A stretch of 64,000 bases of DNA from Ascaphus truei (GCA_036426205.1 CM071568.1:39272614-39336613); one strand, 5' to 3'. Positions 44,560 to 57,949 are shown, numbered from the stretch's first letter. Notes: generated by a model from the sequence alone, not told the origin. Numbers and translations: made by a program.

Positions 44560-45290
44560 AATGCACTACTACATTGTGGTTGGGGGTGATGCTGACACTG
44601 TGGTGTGTGGTGGGTGGGTGACTGCCGACCCTATGGGTGGGTGACTGATGACACTTGACTGCCTGACCCTGTGTGGGTGGGTTGGTTGACTGCCTGGAAT
44701 GGGTGTGTGGTTGACGTGCCTGGCAACTTTTGAACTGCCTGGCACTTGGGTGACTGACCTGACACTTGGGTGGTGGGGTGAATGACCTGACACTTGGGTG
44801 GTTGGGTTGGGAGGACTGCCTGACACTTGGATGGGTGGGTTTGAGTGGGTGACTGCATGATCACTTGGACTGCTGCCTGACACTTGGGGTGAGAGTGGAT
44901 TGCCTGACACTTGGAGGGTGGTGACGCCTTACACTTGATGGGTGGGTTGGAGGAACGCTGACACTTGTGGTGGTTGGGAGAACTGCCGGACATTGGGAAT
45001 CACTTGTGGGGTGGAGACTGCCTGACACTAGGGTGGTGGGAGACTGCCTGACACTGGGTGGGGGGTGGTAGACTGCCTGAACATTGGGTGTGGGAGGACT
45101 TGCCTGACCTCTTGGTGGGATGGGTAGACTGCCTGACACTTGGGTGGGTGAGTCTGACACTGGTGGATATGCCTGACACTTGGGGTTAGACCTGCTGAAC
45201 TTGGGTGGGGGTGGGTGGGTGGGTGGGAAGACTGCTACACGTTGGGTGGGGTGGGAGACTGCCTGACACTTTAGTGGGGTAGATGGGAGG
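44560..45290 (+). repeat. Minisatellite, 20-25-bp units
   Basis: Many degenerate copies of CTGCCTGACACTTGGGTGGG separated by variable G/T-rich spacers. Unit length varies by a few bases, probably partly through sequencing error. Confidence 0.9.
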
Positions 45291-45992
45291 GGCACACACA
45301 ACACCACACAGAATGAGAGAGGGCCGACACAACCAAACAACACGCAGAATGGGATAGAGAGGGTCACACACAGACACAGACAGCACACACAGAATGGAGA
45401 GAGGGGAACAGACACCAGACACACACCAGAATGGGAAGGCGACCAGACACACACACAAAATGGGAGGGGGGAAACAACACGACACACACACACACACACA
45501 CCACACACCACCCAACACACACACACACCACAACACACACACACACAGCACACACACCCACACACACCACACACACACACACAATATCCTGGGATGAGGG
45601 GCATCACCACAGTGGGATCTGGGAGGCAGACAGACACACCACAAGACTTGGAAGGGGGCAGATCACAACACAAAACCAGAACACACAGACTGGGGATGGT
45701 GTGCATCAACACAAACACACCACACAGACTATCGGGAGGCAGCACACACAAACACAACACACAGACTGGATGGGGCAATGGCCACAAACACACACACACG
45801 AGGGAGGGAGGGCGGGAGTGTCACACACACACACAGACTGGGAGGGGGGGCAGTCACCACACACACACACACAGCACTGGGAGGGGGGAGAACAACCAAA
45901 GTAAACACAAACACACCACCAACACACACACACCACCCAACACGAAAAAAAAAACCACACCCACACACACACCACACACACACACAACACAA

Positions 45993-46027
<35 letters not shown>

Positions 46028-46520
46028 CACACACACACACACACACAACACACACTGCAGGGGCAATCACACCACAACCCCACACAGATACTGGGAGGGG
46101 TGGCAGTCCACACACATCACACACAAGTGGGTGCGCCAACAAACAACACACAGACTGGGAGGGATGGGCAGAGTCACACAGACAACACACCACGCCTGGA
46201 GAGGGGGGGCATCCCACACACAAGACACAGACACACAGACTGGGAGGGAGGGTTCAGTCACCACACAGCACAGAATGGGAGGGGGCAAGTCACACACATC
46301 CACACCACACACACACAACACACACCCACAACAACAACACACACAACAACACACACACACACAACACACACATCAACACAACACACACACACACACACCA
46401 CACACACACACCCACACTGGGAGGGAGGGCAGTCAGCACACACAGACTGGGAGGGGGGCAGGTAACACACCACACCGAAGACGGGAGGGGGGCAGTCACA
46501 CACACACACACCACAACACG
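45291..46520 (+). repeat. (CA)n-rich minisatellite block
   Basis: Runs of CACACA broken every 30-80 bases by a conserved phrase like ACAGACTGGGAGGGGGGCAGTCACAC (for example near 45,833, 46,145, 46,235, 46,445). The strand composition flips here from G+T-rich to A+C-rich compared with the preceding block. No coding potential: frames in both strands are His/Thr or Cys/Val runs. Confidence 0.9.
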
Positions 46521-47399
46521 GCGACATGGAGGCTTACCTGTACGTGCCACTTTAGGGGAGACAAGAAGTAGTGAGGGGCTTTTTCAGGTCTGCCGCAGTT
46601 TCAGTTGCCCGCTGTGAGCTTTCCTTCTGGCTGAAATTCTCTGCACAACATGTCCAATTATACTTTTCTGTATACACAGTTCTTTTTATTTTAAACAACG
46701 ACAACCACACCACACACACACACACACACACCCACACACACACAAACACACCACACACACCACAACACACACAATTCAACTCACTTACATCCTCCCCTGA
46801 TACGAAGCCCCACACCCCGGCATATCCTGACCTCAACAATCCCCTGGCATGCCTAAAGCCCCGCCACCGGAATCACTGCTATTAGGGGGGAAAAAGAAAC
46901 TCACATGCCGTCCGCATCCCTCCTCACAGCTTCCCTCGCGCACCGCGCCGACTCGCGCACGGGTACCGGTTCCCAAGGGGCAAACACCCGGGATCATTTC
47001 GGGACAGGCTGTCAACCAGGACAGCTCGAGAAAACACGGGAATTGTCGCGTAAAAATCCGGGACAACTGGTCACGCCTAACAGATAGCCCTTTGGGAATT
47101 TACAAAGGGACAATTTTCTTGGTGTTGGAAGTTAGTGGAAAATTGAAGGGCCTGGGTTTAAACAGTATGTGCGCCCTCAACTACTAACAAAATGGAATAG
47201 CTATGTAAATAGTTGTTTGTGATGCCAAGGAATGTGTTTGCAATTGGTTTTTTGATTATTGGGGTTTGCTGGGGTGGTGTTGGGGGAAGAATAAGCACAG
47301 AAACTACAATCAAGGTTTCCTTAGTAGCCATGGTGTATGATTACATATAACAATATATATATTTAAAACACAAGACTAACTATAAAACAACAGAAAAAG
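46521..47399. other. Unassigned sequence with a (CA)n tract
   Basis: A CA tract lies at 46,705-46,775. 46,880-47,090 is CpG-rich with ATTTCGGGACAGGCTGTCAACC. No recognisable gene. Confidence 0.5.
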
Positions 47400-48260
47400 T
47401 CAAGTGCCACATCCAAATAAAACCGAAAAACTTATAATACGGTACAGTGCTAAAAGAACTATTTTATTTATTAGTTATTTTTATACATGTATATTTAGCA
47501 CGTGTACCCGTATTAAGTTTTCGGATGTCACTGAGCTTTTGTCTGTGTTTTATGTTATGTCCTGTTGTTTTATCAATATAATATTGCCATGGCTCAGTAG
47601 CACTCCTCTGTAAACTTATATGCTATACTGTATATGTGTTGGGTCATTTGTATGGGGTTCATACTGAGGTCTTGTAGGTGTTATGATGTTTTATAATCTT
47701 GTTTCAGCCTAGTCTTAGCGTGATGGGAGGGTGCAACCTCCTACCTAGATTGAAGCTCACCCTCCCACATTTAAATGGTTAAAGCCACTCCATGGCATCC
47801 CCCACTCTCAGGGGAACTTGCCTGCTTACCAGTGTGTGATTGTGACAAATCTATTACCAGAAGTGTTTGTCTCCTGGTAATGTACAGAGTATAAAAGCTT
47901 CACAATCGACTTAGAAATTTTGCAACAATATTGACAGGATTTAGTATTAAATAAGTCTTTATGGCATGCACAGAAGTTTATTAAGAATCTATATTTAGTG
48001 TAGGACCCTGAACGTGGGTCTGCGTGACGGTAGTCTGGCTCAAGGACTTTACAAAACAATTTGGCACAAATGTTCAACTAAAGCACCATTTTCATTTATA
48101 GGTTATAACATGTTATTAGGCAGGCGTGTACCAAGTATATAAGTTTTCTGGGTGTGCACTGAGTTTGTCTGTGTTTTTATGTTATGTCTCTGGTTATTTT
48201 AAATATAATATATTGCCATGCATCATAAGCACGGTCCTCTGTGGGAAACAGTTATTCTTA
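47400..48260 (-). repeat. Inverted copies of the 0.6-kb repeat (right flank)
   Basis: 47,400-47,870 reversed matches 40,430-41,000 (CACATTTAAATGGTTAAAGC, CTCAGGGGAACTTGCCTGC, TTGTGACAAATCTATTA, GTCTGTGTTTTATGTTATGTC). A second reversed partial copy follows to 48,260 (GTGTGCACTGAGTTTGTCTGTG, ATATTGCCATG, CGGTCCTCTGTG). So both flanks carry two units facing each other. 47,405-47,532 also folds on itself (CATCCAAATAAAACCGAAAAACTT against AAGTTTTCGGATG). Confidence 0.8.
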
Positions 48261-50489
48261 TCTATAAAATTGTAGGTCGATTGGGGGTCATCAATATGAG
48301 CGTAGTGTAGTGTTCTGTAGTTTTACATACACCAATAGAGCAAAGAGACGTACAATCCACATCCAATATGACAAACTTATATGTTTTCAATAATATTATT
48401 GTTTTTCGTTTCGTCTGATAAATAGGGTTCCAATCATATTAAATCCATGATGTCAATACATTTCGTGACCGCAACCATGTGAATGGTAGACACCACCGTT
48501 GAGATACTACATCCATGTTAAGACCAGAACTTCTGCATTTCTCCAAGGTCATAGAGAGAAGGGGGAAAAAAACAACACTATAGCCAACAGCCTGGGATGC
48601 CGTGTATGGATATGCAGTTGCTTTTATAAGGGCGTTAAAAATTAGAAGCAACTGGTATATATGCTATAATACAGATGAGTCTTGGTTTTACTGATCAAGC
48701 CCACAACAGATGTTATCCCTAAGCAGACCCTATCACTTTCTGGATGGGAAAATCAGTGTGCCTGTACTCCGACAATGTGCATTGAAGGCCATATATTTAA
48801 AACATGCCGGCATTTGACCGAGCAAATTGCAGCCCAAAAAAACTCAAACATTGAGGAGCACGGCGCGGAAGTGGGGTGCCTGAGGACCCTGCGAGTGCAA
48901 CAAGAGCACCCTGACCAAGGCCTGCATCATCTGTAGGGCTACAAGAAGAGGTTATTCGCGAAAAGACTGCGGAGGGGATGCACGATTTTTATCAGGGGTG
49001 GGTGGAGAAGAGCACAGCCAGTTAGAGCGTTGCCGCATCTCTTAACCCAACAAAGAGCACATATAAATTACATGCCGGGGACCAACGCAAGAGCCTCTAA
49101 TACACACTTACCTCACCTTCAAACGACGGGTCGTTCAGTGGACAACTCGGCGCTAAAAGATACGAATGCTCGGACGGGGTCACGTAATGTCACTTACCAT
49201 GGCATGTGACATCACTTGAATGCATGGACGGGGGTGCTGGGAGGACACGTAACCATAGAGTAGGAAGATGGGAGTTGTGCCCTCCTGGGCTAACAGTTCA
49301 GTTAAAAACGGTTTAAAAAGCCCTAGAAACGCCCTAATAATATATAATGAAAAACAGTCGTTAAAAATTAAGTGCAAGAAAAAAGTGTATTTCCCATGCT
49401 TATGGCAACCAGCACGAGATCCTCCCATTATCTCTCCCTCTATCCAGGGCTCTCTTTCTATACACAAACTTTCCAATACCTTGTTCTATACACACATCCA
49501 CTCATGACCTGACTCCACTCTGTTGGCTTAGGTAATCTGTATGCGATTATATTATAACCTATCCTACCTACAACCTCACTACTGCATATCCAGTACCCAA
49601 GTCACCTGCCATATTGCACTTCCGGATTATCCTCGTGAGTGGTGCTCCACTGCCTCTAAACATAATATTTCTGACAAAACGAGGTCAACTCTAGGAAGGA
49701 ATTCTAAACCTGGTCCTAATATTCCCCCTATTTCCTCACAGTACATAGCACTGCCACACATAAACTGTCACCAAAGCACGTGTTTTGGTGTGACGACGAT
49801 TAAGCCTCCACTTTCCTTATCCATTCCATTCTGTGTTATTGGTAACAGTTACACTTCTCCTATCATAACAGTGACAAGAACCTCCTGTTTTTTCTTGTCA
49901 ATCTACGTGCTAAAAAATCTAAGCATACCTTACCTGCTCCAGTCGGATTATTAAAAATACTGGCTACGGGCCGCTAACGGGCTTCCTTGCTCCATAATTT
50001 TCTCCTTGATGCATAACCAAATTCCGTTGCTGAATAAATTTTCACTTTCTCCCAGAACAATGCAGGCTCATTTCCATCCTAAAATCCCTCCCTCTCCTGG
50101 CTTCACACGCGGGTTGAGATCACCCCATGCAATCCTACTTATTTTCTTAAAGGCATCTCCACTACATCTTGGACCCACCCCTTACATCAAGCTTTCATCC
50201 CTCATTAATGTGCTGCTAGTTCCTGCACTTGCTGCATAAATTTGATTTATTTTTTTGTAAACATTTTGCCAGGAAGTAACATAACATTTGCAGGGTTACC
50301 TCTCTTTTCACAGATGTCCTGGACAGAGTTTAGATGACAGTTACATAGATACAATTACAGATTACTAGGAGAAACTAAGGGTTTATACATTATTATAAAA
50401 TAGTTGGCATTACATTATGGTCAGGCCTCTGCACAACGCGTAAAGCGGAAGGCCGAACGGCTCCAAGGAAAAAAAAAATTAGCGTCAGC
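48261..50489. other. Unassigned noncoding sequence
   Basis: No gene recognised in about 2.2 kb. Several short frames (for example 49,541-49,954, 137 codons) lack domains, start context or conservation clues. TTACATAGATACAATTACAG near 50,341 loosely resembles a reversed CR1 tail. AAGCGGAAGGCCGAACGG lies near 50,442. Confidence 0.45.
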
Positions 50490-50690
50490 AACAGGTACAA
50501 TCATCATTCATCATATCATCACCTCATCAAGTCTACATCATCACATTCCATCATCATCATCATCATCAGTCAACATCATCCTCCTCCAACCGCTGCTCCA
50601 TCATCACATCATCATCATCATCTCTCCGCCAACAACCTCTTCATCATCATCATCATCTCATCATCATCATCCTCATATCTCCCCAAGAAC
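50490..50690. repeat. (ATC)n trinucleotide tract
   Basis: About 200 bases rich in CATCATCATC, interrupted by CTCCTCC and CAGTCAAC. Low complexity. Confidence 0.9.
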
Positions 50691-51340
50691 CCTAACTCCC
50701 CAATCAACCTTTGCGATCCATCCCCATCGGGATCTCTCATCCCTGTTCCCCCTACCCCCAACACTAAATACTCCCCCTCCACATCAACACACAATACCCC
50801 CTGCACACCCCAACACCCTCCCACCCTGCACCTCCATTGGACCCCGCCATTCTTTGCACCTACCAATGAACCCTCTTAGCACCTCCAATGACCCCCTCTC
50901 ACCTCCAAAGACCCCACCCCCCCCTGCACACTCCATGACCCCACGCCCACCCTGCTAACGGCCCCCCTGGCACCTCAATGACCCGCCCCTGCCTTCATGA
51001 GCCCCCCCCTCACACTCACAATGACCCAACACCTTGCACCATCCAATGACCAACACCTGCAACACCATCACCCTACTAGCACTCCGTCCTGCCCTCAACC
51101 CATGCACCTCACCTCACTCCCCCTCAACCTCCACATCCCTGAACCCATCACATCCCTGCACCTCACATCCCTTTGCACTCCCTCCCCCACTCCACTCCCT
51201 GCACCTCACCCCCTGCCACCTCACCCTCCCCTGCACATCCCCCACTCCTGCCACCTCACTCCTCCTGCACCTCTCTACATAACTAAACCTGCAAACCTCA
51301 AATAACCTGCAGCCTCACCTCCCCCCCAACGGAACCTCAC
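50691..51340. repeat. C-rich low-complexity tract (CACCTCC, CCCCTG)
   Basis: About 650 bases of C-rich sequence on the plus strand with recurrent CCTGCACCTC and AATGACCCC, probably a degenerate minisatellite of about 25-30 bases. Frames here are Pro/Thr/His-rich artefacts. Confidence 0.8.
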
Positions 51341-51780
51341 CTCCCCCCCCACGGCACCATCCACGGTGGGACATAGCAGTGCAAGTACTCGCACAGCGTG
51401 ACTGAGTCTGGACTGATGGCAGGTGAGAAGGTGTTGAGGTTGAGCGGTTGAGCGGCCAGGAGGGCGGGGGGAGGAGAAGCGGCTGCGGCCATTGAGGATG
51501 GGGGGATGAAGTCAGGCCTGACGCGGCCAGGAGGGGGGAAGTCTACGAGGAAGGGGGCACCTGACGGTGGAAGCGATCCGATGGGGGGGGGGGGGAAGGG
51601 TGGAGCGGGAGAAGAAAGCGCTTGCGGCCCATTGCGGCGGGAAGAGTGGATCGCGAGGATGAGAGGAGGGGGAAGGCGGCGCAGGAGGGAGCGACGAAAC
51701 GGAGGAAGAAGGCCAACCGCAGAGCCCACACATGAGCTGATGGCGCGCCGCGTGTTGTGCAGCCCTCATCTAGCGTGAAA
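51341..51780. repeat. G/GGA-rich, CpG-rich tract
   Basis: Runs of GGGGGG (51,583-51,594), GAGGAGG and GGCCAGGAGGG. Opposite in strand bias to the C-rich block just before it, so the two could pair locally. No gene. Confidence 0.75.
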
Positions 51781-51884
51781 CAGGGTTAATCCATTAAATG
51801 AAACACAGTTCCTACCAAAAATTCCCTCCCCTGTGGGAATATTGTTGTGCTTACTGGTGTACATAGCATGTTTGTGGTGTCGTC

Positions 51885-52904
51885 ATACCTGTGAGGGTCC
51901 AGTAGAGCTCTGAGTGGTCCAGAGACTGTGGTGTTGGGAACTGACGGCTCTTTGAGTAGCATTTTAAAGTCTTCACTCATGGGGTGTCAGCGCCCCCAGT
52001 GTGTTGGGGTCTCTAGGAAATGCTCCAGAGACAGTTTCCCACATGAAAAGACTTCTTTACATATACACACAACCCTGCCCCCCCATCTAGACTGTAGAAC
52101 GACAGAGGTATAGAAAACAAACAAGGGCTTTATTCTGAGCAGTCACTGCAGATGGTAGATACAAGCAGATGCACAGATGAAATGTCAGAGGTCTCCCAGT
52201 GCCCCTGGATGTGTGGGTGCTCTCTGGTAGTACTTGAGGGTCCTCTGACTCTCTCTCATACCAGCCAGCTCTTAGAGGACGACTGGCATGATCTCCTTCC
52301 TGCCTGCTGAAGCTAAGCACACACCCGCCACGTTAGGAGAGGGGTATCAGAGAAGACTGACATAATAATTTCGTACTTAAATCATCTCTGGCACCAGAAG
52401 AGGAGGGCACAAGGTCTGTACCACAATGATTGGTATACCACAGACCACTTGTGGCATCCACCTCGTAATGTCACATAAGAGTAGTTCAGCATAGGGGCTC
52501 AAAGCCCTAGGATAGCCTGCCACAGCCTCGTAGCTCAAAGGATCCTTTACGTGACAGGAGGCATAAGACGCAGCCATGTGACAGCCATGGCTACAACACC
52601 CTCGTGGTGAAATTATGTTATCATGTGAAACAAATTTGATGCAACCATCCATTCATAATCTGGATGCCGCCAGAATAAAATAGTGTTACACATATGATGG
52701 TCAAAACATAACCGAGACAATAAGACAATGGACACCCACCAAATCATACCACTGATTGCAGTTGATGATATACTACTTCTTCACACTCCAGAATCTCAAG
52801 GGGGTTATCTAACTTGTAATTCGGGATAGCAGGCTTTGTTTGATTACCCTTCCCACCATCAAAATCCCTTTACCCACACAAAATAACCTTAAGGTGCACA
52901 AGTT
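51885..52904 (-). mobile_element. LTR-like repeat, copy 2 (antisense), then unassigned
   Basis: 51,885-52,330 follows the order of the LTR-like repeat at 12,918 (CATACCTGTGAGGGTCC.AGTAGAGCTCTGAG; GGGCTTTATTCTGAGCAGTCACTGCAG near 52,120) but is too different to be part of the 37-kb-apart duplication. 52,330-52,904 is unassigned. Confidence 0.35.
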
Positions 52905-54009
52905 GCTGTATCGACATACAACCCAAGTGTGGATGCCATCTTCCATACAGAAGGGACGTAGATTGATACCGTTAGGGGGTATGAGAGTGGGCAGAGCTAT
53001 CTACATGGACAGGGTCGGTACCTTCGAGCGGAAATCCCAGAGAAGGGATTGGATTCAGTGAATGTTCCTGATCATACCGGCATGCTTGTAAAAAGCGACC
53101 GTCACATTATTAAATGTGGGGTACAGTAGGAGGTCCTCCATGTTGGATGGGATTCAGTTTTGTGACATTATTGACAAAGTGTATGTGATAGGTGCATATT
53201 GCCGGTATTTAGTAGTGTACTATCAACTGTATCACCAATGTAGGATATTTGTGTATGTTTCAGGTTGTTCAACTGAAGGATGTACCTCTAATTATATTTC
53301 CCAAGAGTACCGGATTCTCCAACAGAGGGAGAGTGTAGCCAGCCTGCTTGGCTACTAGTCTACCCTGCCTGACATGTACTGTCTGTGTAATGCCAATAAG
53401 GGGTCTCAGACCTTGGACCCTCCCCTCTGTACTTTATTAAGGGGGACCTGGCATAAACAAAAACACCCAAAAGTGTTTGCAGTCTGTCTCTACATGATGA
53501 GTTCAGGGCTCTTCCACCTAACACGCCCTCCCCTGAGGAGGGAGTAGGACAGGATTACCTCTGCTCCACAAGGGAGTTGAGGGCGGAGTTAGGAAAGAGC
53601 GAAGGAACCGCCCTGGTCGGCCCATGGCTGGGGGTGAGTTCCACGGGACCATCCGATGCTGGAGGCCTAGTGGCATGCTGTTGTATCCAGTGTGTAGGAT
53701 GTTATATGCTGTGTGAAATAAACGACCGTTCCTGTAAGCTATACTTCGCCAGATGGCATAGCAGTTGTATAGGGGAGAGGAGAAAAGTCTTCCGCGGTGC
53801 TGCTTCCAGGTATTGGCGCTGCGGTAGATGGAGGGCTGACACCAATTGTGCGATAAGAAAAAAAGCTTCTAAACATAAAGGCCTGCCTGTCTCCCCAAAA
53901 ACAACCCAGTGGAACCTCAGAGCTTCTGAACCAGCAGGGAAACAGGCCTACACAAATGGTAGCCAGGGATCTCCCAGAGGGTGGGGGAAACACTGTACAT
54001 GAGGGTATA

Positions 54010-55660
54010 CAGTGTGTGAAAAAGAAAGAACACCTGTTTGAATTCTATGGTACCGTCTATTCAGGCCGCATAAAACAATCATCTGTTCCTCTAGCATGCG
54101 TCGTATAAAATTAGGTAGGATACAACTATCAAGAACAACAACACATGACAAATTACATGTGTCATGATCATTTAACAAATAAATAAAGCCGCACCAAGAG
54201 CAGATTGCGTGAGAGTGTGTGTGAAAGCACCAAATACCCCTTAAGCTTCCATAGGAAATTAAGATGCTATAGCAGACAGGTGCGGTTAATCAATTGCCCT
54301 GATTAATTGATCAGTCAGCAAGTTGCTCACCTTTAAAAAGCTGAAAGTTTTAGCAGAGTTGGCTCGTCTGGAAGCATTTAGGGGGTGTAACACAATGCCA
54401 AGGAGGAAAGACCATCAGCAGTGATCTTAGAGAAGCAATTGTTGCTGCCCATAATCTGGGAAGGGTTATAAGGCCATTTCCAAACAAATTTAAAGTCCAT
54501 CTTCTACAGTGAGACGAGATTATTCAAAAGTGGAAAACATTAAAAGCAGTTGCCAATCCTCAGGATGTGGAACATCCAAGCAAATTCACCAAGGTCAGAC
54601 GGGCAACTGCTCAGAGAAATTGCCTAATTACCCAAGCGTTAGACTCAGACTCTACTGCCTCAGTTAGCATGTTAAATGTTTAAGAGTTCCTGACAGTACA
54701 ATTAGAAAAAGAGAGCTGAACAAGTATGGTTGGTTGGAAGGGTGCCAAGAGAAAGCTCTTCTCTCTAAAAAAGAAATGCTCGCACTAATTAGGTTTGCAG
54801 AAGTTGCAGCTGAAAAACCACAAGGACTTCTGGACAATTTCCTTGGACCGATGAGACCAAGTGGAGATGTTGGCCATAATGCAAACAGCGCCACGTTTGG
54901 CGAAACAAAACACAGCATTCAGCACAAAACACCTCATACCAACTGTCAAGCACTGTGATGCACGAGGGGGGAGGGTGATTTGGGCTTGTTTTGGCAAGCC
55001 ACAGGACCTAGGAACATTTGCAGTATTAGTCAAACATGAACTAGTACTGAATACCAAAGTATCTAGAGTCAAATGTGAGGCCATCGGTTGAAGCTAAAGC
55101 TTGGCCGAAAATTAGTCATTGCAACAAAGACAATGATCCCAAGCACACCAGAAATCTACAACAGAATGACTGGGAAAAATAAAAGAATAAGGGGTTCATT
55201 GTGTGCAAGGGAACCCCAGTCAAAAGTCCAGACCTCAACCCGATTGAAATGCTGCTGTTTGGACCTCAAGACAGCTGTGAATAATACAAATGCCCACAAA
55301 CCTCAATAACTGAAGCAACATTGGAAAGACGAAGGGTGGGCAAAATTCTTCCACAATGAGATGTGAGAGACATAACGTCATACAGAACACGATTACTTCA
55401 GTTATGCTGCTAAGGTGGTTTCTAGAAGCTATTGAATAATAAAGGTATAAGTGGTTCACACACGGCTTCTGCATGTTGGCTTTTAGTTTTTAAATAGATC
55501 AGTGACATGGTGTTAGTGTGAATTTGTTCATGTGTTGTGTTCATCTGAGGTTGGGTATTTACCTAATTTTAGAGACCTGCCTAGGAACAAAGGAGCTGTT
55601 AGTAGCTGATATGTAAACCATAGAATTCAAACAGGGTGTACTTTTCTTTCCACACAACTT
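54010..55660 (+). mobile_element. Tc1-like transposon, copy B
   Basis: Counterpart of the element at 16,017-17,621, with both inverted repeats recognisable (GTGTGAAAAAGAAAGAACACC near 54,014 and GGTGTACTTTTCTTTCCACAC near 55,638). Confidence 0.9.
54395..55435 (+). pseudogene. Tc1-like transposase, copy B, many frameshifts
   Basis: ATG at 54,395 (ATGCCAAGGAGGAAAGACC) and native stop near 55,433. The same protein as in copy A is spread over all three frames in pieces of 20-70 codons. Short matches such as GVPRESSSL-type shifted frames are shadows. The extra T that breaks copy A near 16,968 is not present in the same form here (TTGTTTTGGCAAGCC), so the true genomic state at that site cannot be judged from either copy alone. 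Confidence 0.85.
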
Positions 55661-56805
55661 CCTTGACGGTTGCTACTTGAAGGACACTTGCATTACAGAC
55701 GATACTTGGGGGACCTTATACTTATAAGGAAATAACTTGGGATATTTGGGCTCGGAACCAGGAGTATGGGGGACACAGGGAAGCCCCGGTTTGTAAATAC
55801 ATTCACCCTGTTGTACCGGCAAATCATGACTGGATCGCTGGGGACGAGGGAGAGTTAAGAAAACTACCCGAAAATGTGGCCCCCCACTCCTGCAACCAAA
55901 ATAATGTATGTCCACCCAAATATCCCCCTAAAACAGACACCACAAAGAAATTTACAGTTCTAGCTAAAGGGACAGTTAAAAATAGGAAAAACGAGCATTT
56001 TATTTTCCTAATGATATTTTATTCTGGATACTGGCTTTGGAGGATACCAGGGACCCACGGGTTAGGGTATCGCGGGCTCTTAACTTTATAGATGTGAATG
56101 GTTAGCCCCTCCCGCACAGTCATAGTAAAAAAGATTTTTTTAATAGCATCCGATGCAGGCAATGCGAAATACAAATTATTTTATATGTGTAAAATTATTG
56201 CTAACACTGGTTAGCAAAACTTCTTTTGATTTATTTGCTCTCTCGTCTGTACTGCCTCAGAGAAATGTACCGTTATTTCCATACTAACCCTTACAAAGAA
56301 TGCTATAGTTTTAGCTACAGTAGATAGGAACCTGTTTTTATTACGATCATTACAAACACGTCATAATACTCGTATGTGAAGGCACCCACCCGCATTATTG
56401 ATAAAGATCCATGTCAATTAGCAGCCGACGCATTTGAGTAGGATGTTTTTAAAACAGAAAACCATCATGGAGTACTGCAAGTCTAGAAATCATTGATACA
56501 ACAGACTTTCGTGATCTATTTCCTGGGGAGAGTTTTACGGCCTAACTGTGCGTTTCCAGGATGATGTTGCTGCCCCTTTATCTGGGTGGTCAAATATAGC
56601 ACACAGATGTTAATAACCGACGACGGTCCATCTGAGTAAAAGTCAAGACATAAATTGCTCCACAGTTGGACAAGTTGCTTTCAAAGAAGCTATAGTACAT
56701 GATAACACAAACATTTCTAATGAATGTTACTTTTTAAATATAATGTATTTGTTGTGCTCTGAAACCCTATCCATTCCACTTAGCTGATTAGATATTGATG
56801 ACACA
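55661..56805. other. Unassigned, copy B of 17,622-18,750
   Basis: Same noncoding AT-rich sequence as in copy A, with scattered indels. No gene. Confidence 0.6.
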
Positions 56806-57124
56806 TGGGGGCCTATGCAGAGAGCAGCGAATTTTATAAAATGGCGATTTATTAAAGTAGCTTTTTTGGACGAGTTCTTAATCTCCATATGCAGAAAAGG
56901 CGAATTCTGGCCTATGTTTAACATGGATGCTTGTGTGGCGAGTTTAAATTGGCGGGATTGCGCGCTTCAGGAAATGTGTTAAAACCAAATCTCGGGCGGC
57001 TTTTTTACCCTTTGCAATGGCCGCGAGAGGCATGTTTTTTCTGGCGAGTTAAAAACTGAGACAATCGCGCCATTTTATTGGCGCGAACAGCCGACGCTAG
57101 ATGCCGTTCGCGCCTCTCTGCTTA
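56806..57124. mobile_element. MITE, copy B of 18,751-19,056
   Basis: Begins GGGGGCCTATGCAGAGAGCAGCG and ends CGCGCCTCTCTGC, as in copy A. Confidence 0.65.
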
Positions 57125-57384
57125 TTTTATCCCATTTGATTGTTTTCTTGCTATACGCAATTTAGTTTAAAGTGTCTGTGCCATTGAGTGCCAGCACCAT
57201 ATCGTGGGTTCCCAATCTTTATAAATGTGTTCCCGTTCATAAGAAATTTGCCTTTGGGACCCGCAAATGTATTTCTGTGTATAAAGAAAGAGAACACATC
57301 TTGGGAGATGAGTCCCAAAAAGGTTCAATTTTTAAGAAATAAATATTCAACATATGGATTCATATGAATGGGTTTATTAAGGCC

Positions 57385-57949
57385 TGTGTAAACCGACACA
57401 AAAGTGCCTCTAATCAAGCAGGTGGGGGTTAACTGCTGGCTAGGCCCATTAATGAAACACACCATGAGATTGCATGGGGTGGTTAGAAAAAGCCTGCCGT
57501 TTGATGACAGGAAGCGAGACTCCGTATGCTCACGTGTAGGCTGAATAGGAAACAGGAGCAGAGTTTCTTGAGTCTCCCAAGGAGAGGGACTGACCAAGGA
57601 GAACCACAGATATCTGGATGCTGACAAATAAGACTTCTTAAACTGGATGCTGTAATCGGGAAGAAAAAGGCAGACCCCTGGAAACAGAATAGACGTATTT
57701 CCCTGACTGTTGTCTATTATATATATATCTATATGACTTGGGTGAGGAATAGCCTGGGTAGCCACCCAGTAAAAGGGGCTGGCAATAGAGGATACATATA
57801 TGACAAAGTGGAGCAAGTTTTTTGGGCTCACTATTTCTCTGTGTTGATTTTTTTGCTTGTTTAAAGCGACAGGCACAATAAAGAAAGCCTTGGTTTAATT
57901 TCACCTTAAAACAGGTCTCCATTATGTACCTTGCACATGTCCTCCTACA
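57385..57949 (+). repeat. 5' LTR, copy B
   Basis: Starts TGTGTAAACCGACAC (TGTAACAGACAC in copy A, with small indels) and ends CCTCCTACA. Contains the TATTATATATATATC piece specific to the 5' LTR. Confidence 0.85.

Noticed and set aside
43016..44566. A 516-codon open frame on the minus strand
   Set aside because: It is the complement of a GA-rich simple-sequence block and encodes only Ser/Leu/Arg-rich low-complexity sequence; other frames across the block are equally open.
44560..45290. Possible CRISPR-like array (repeated 20-mers with variable spacers)
   Set aside because: The genome is clearly eukaryotic, repeats are degenerate and spacers are G/T-rich and uneven. It is a minisatellite.
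44861..46617. Long open frames on both strands (up to 325 codons)
   Set aside because: They follow from stop-poor (CA)n/(GT)n sequence and read as His/Thr or Cys/Val repeats.
40075..48260. Simple missed-adapter palindrome in a raw read
   Set aside because: The flanks are inverted copies, but the interior is not mirrored: the GA block has no TC counterpart at the expected position.
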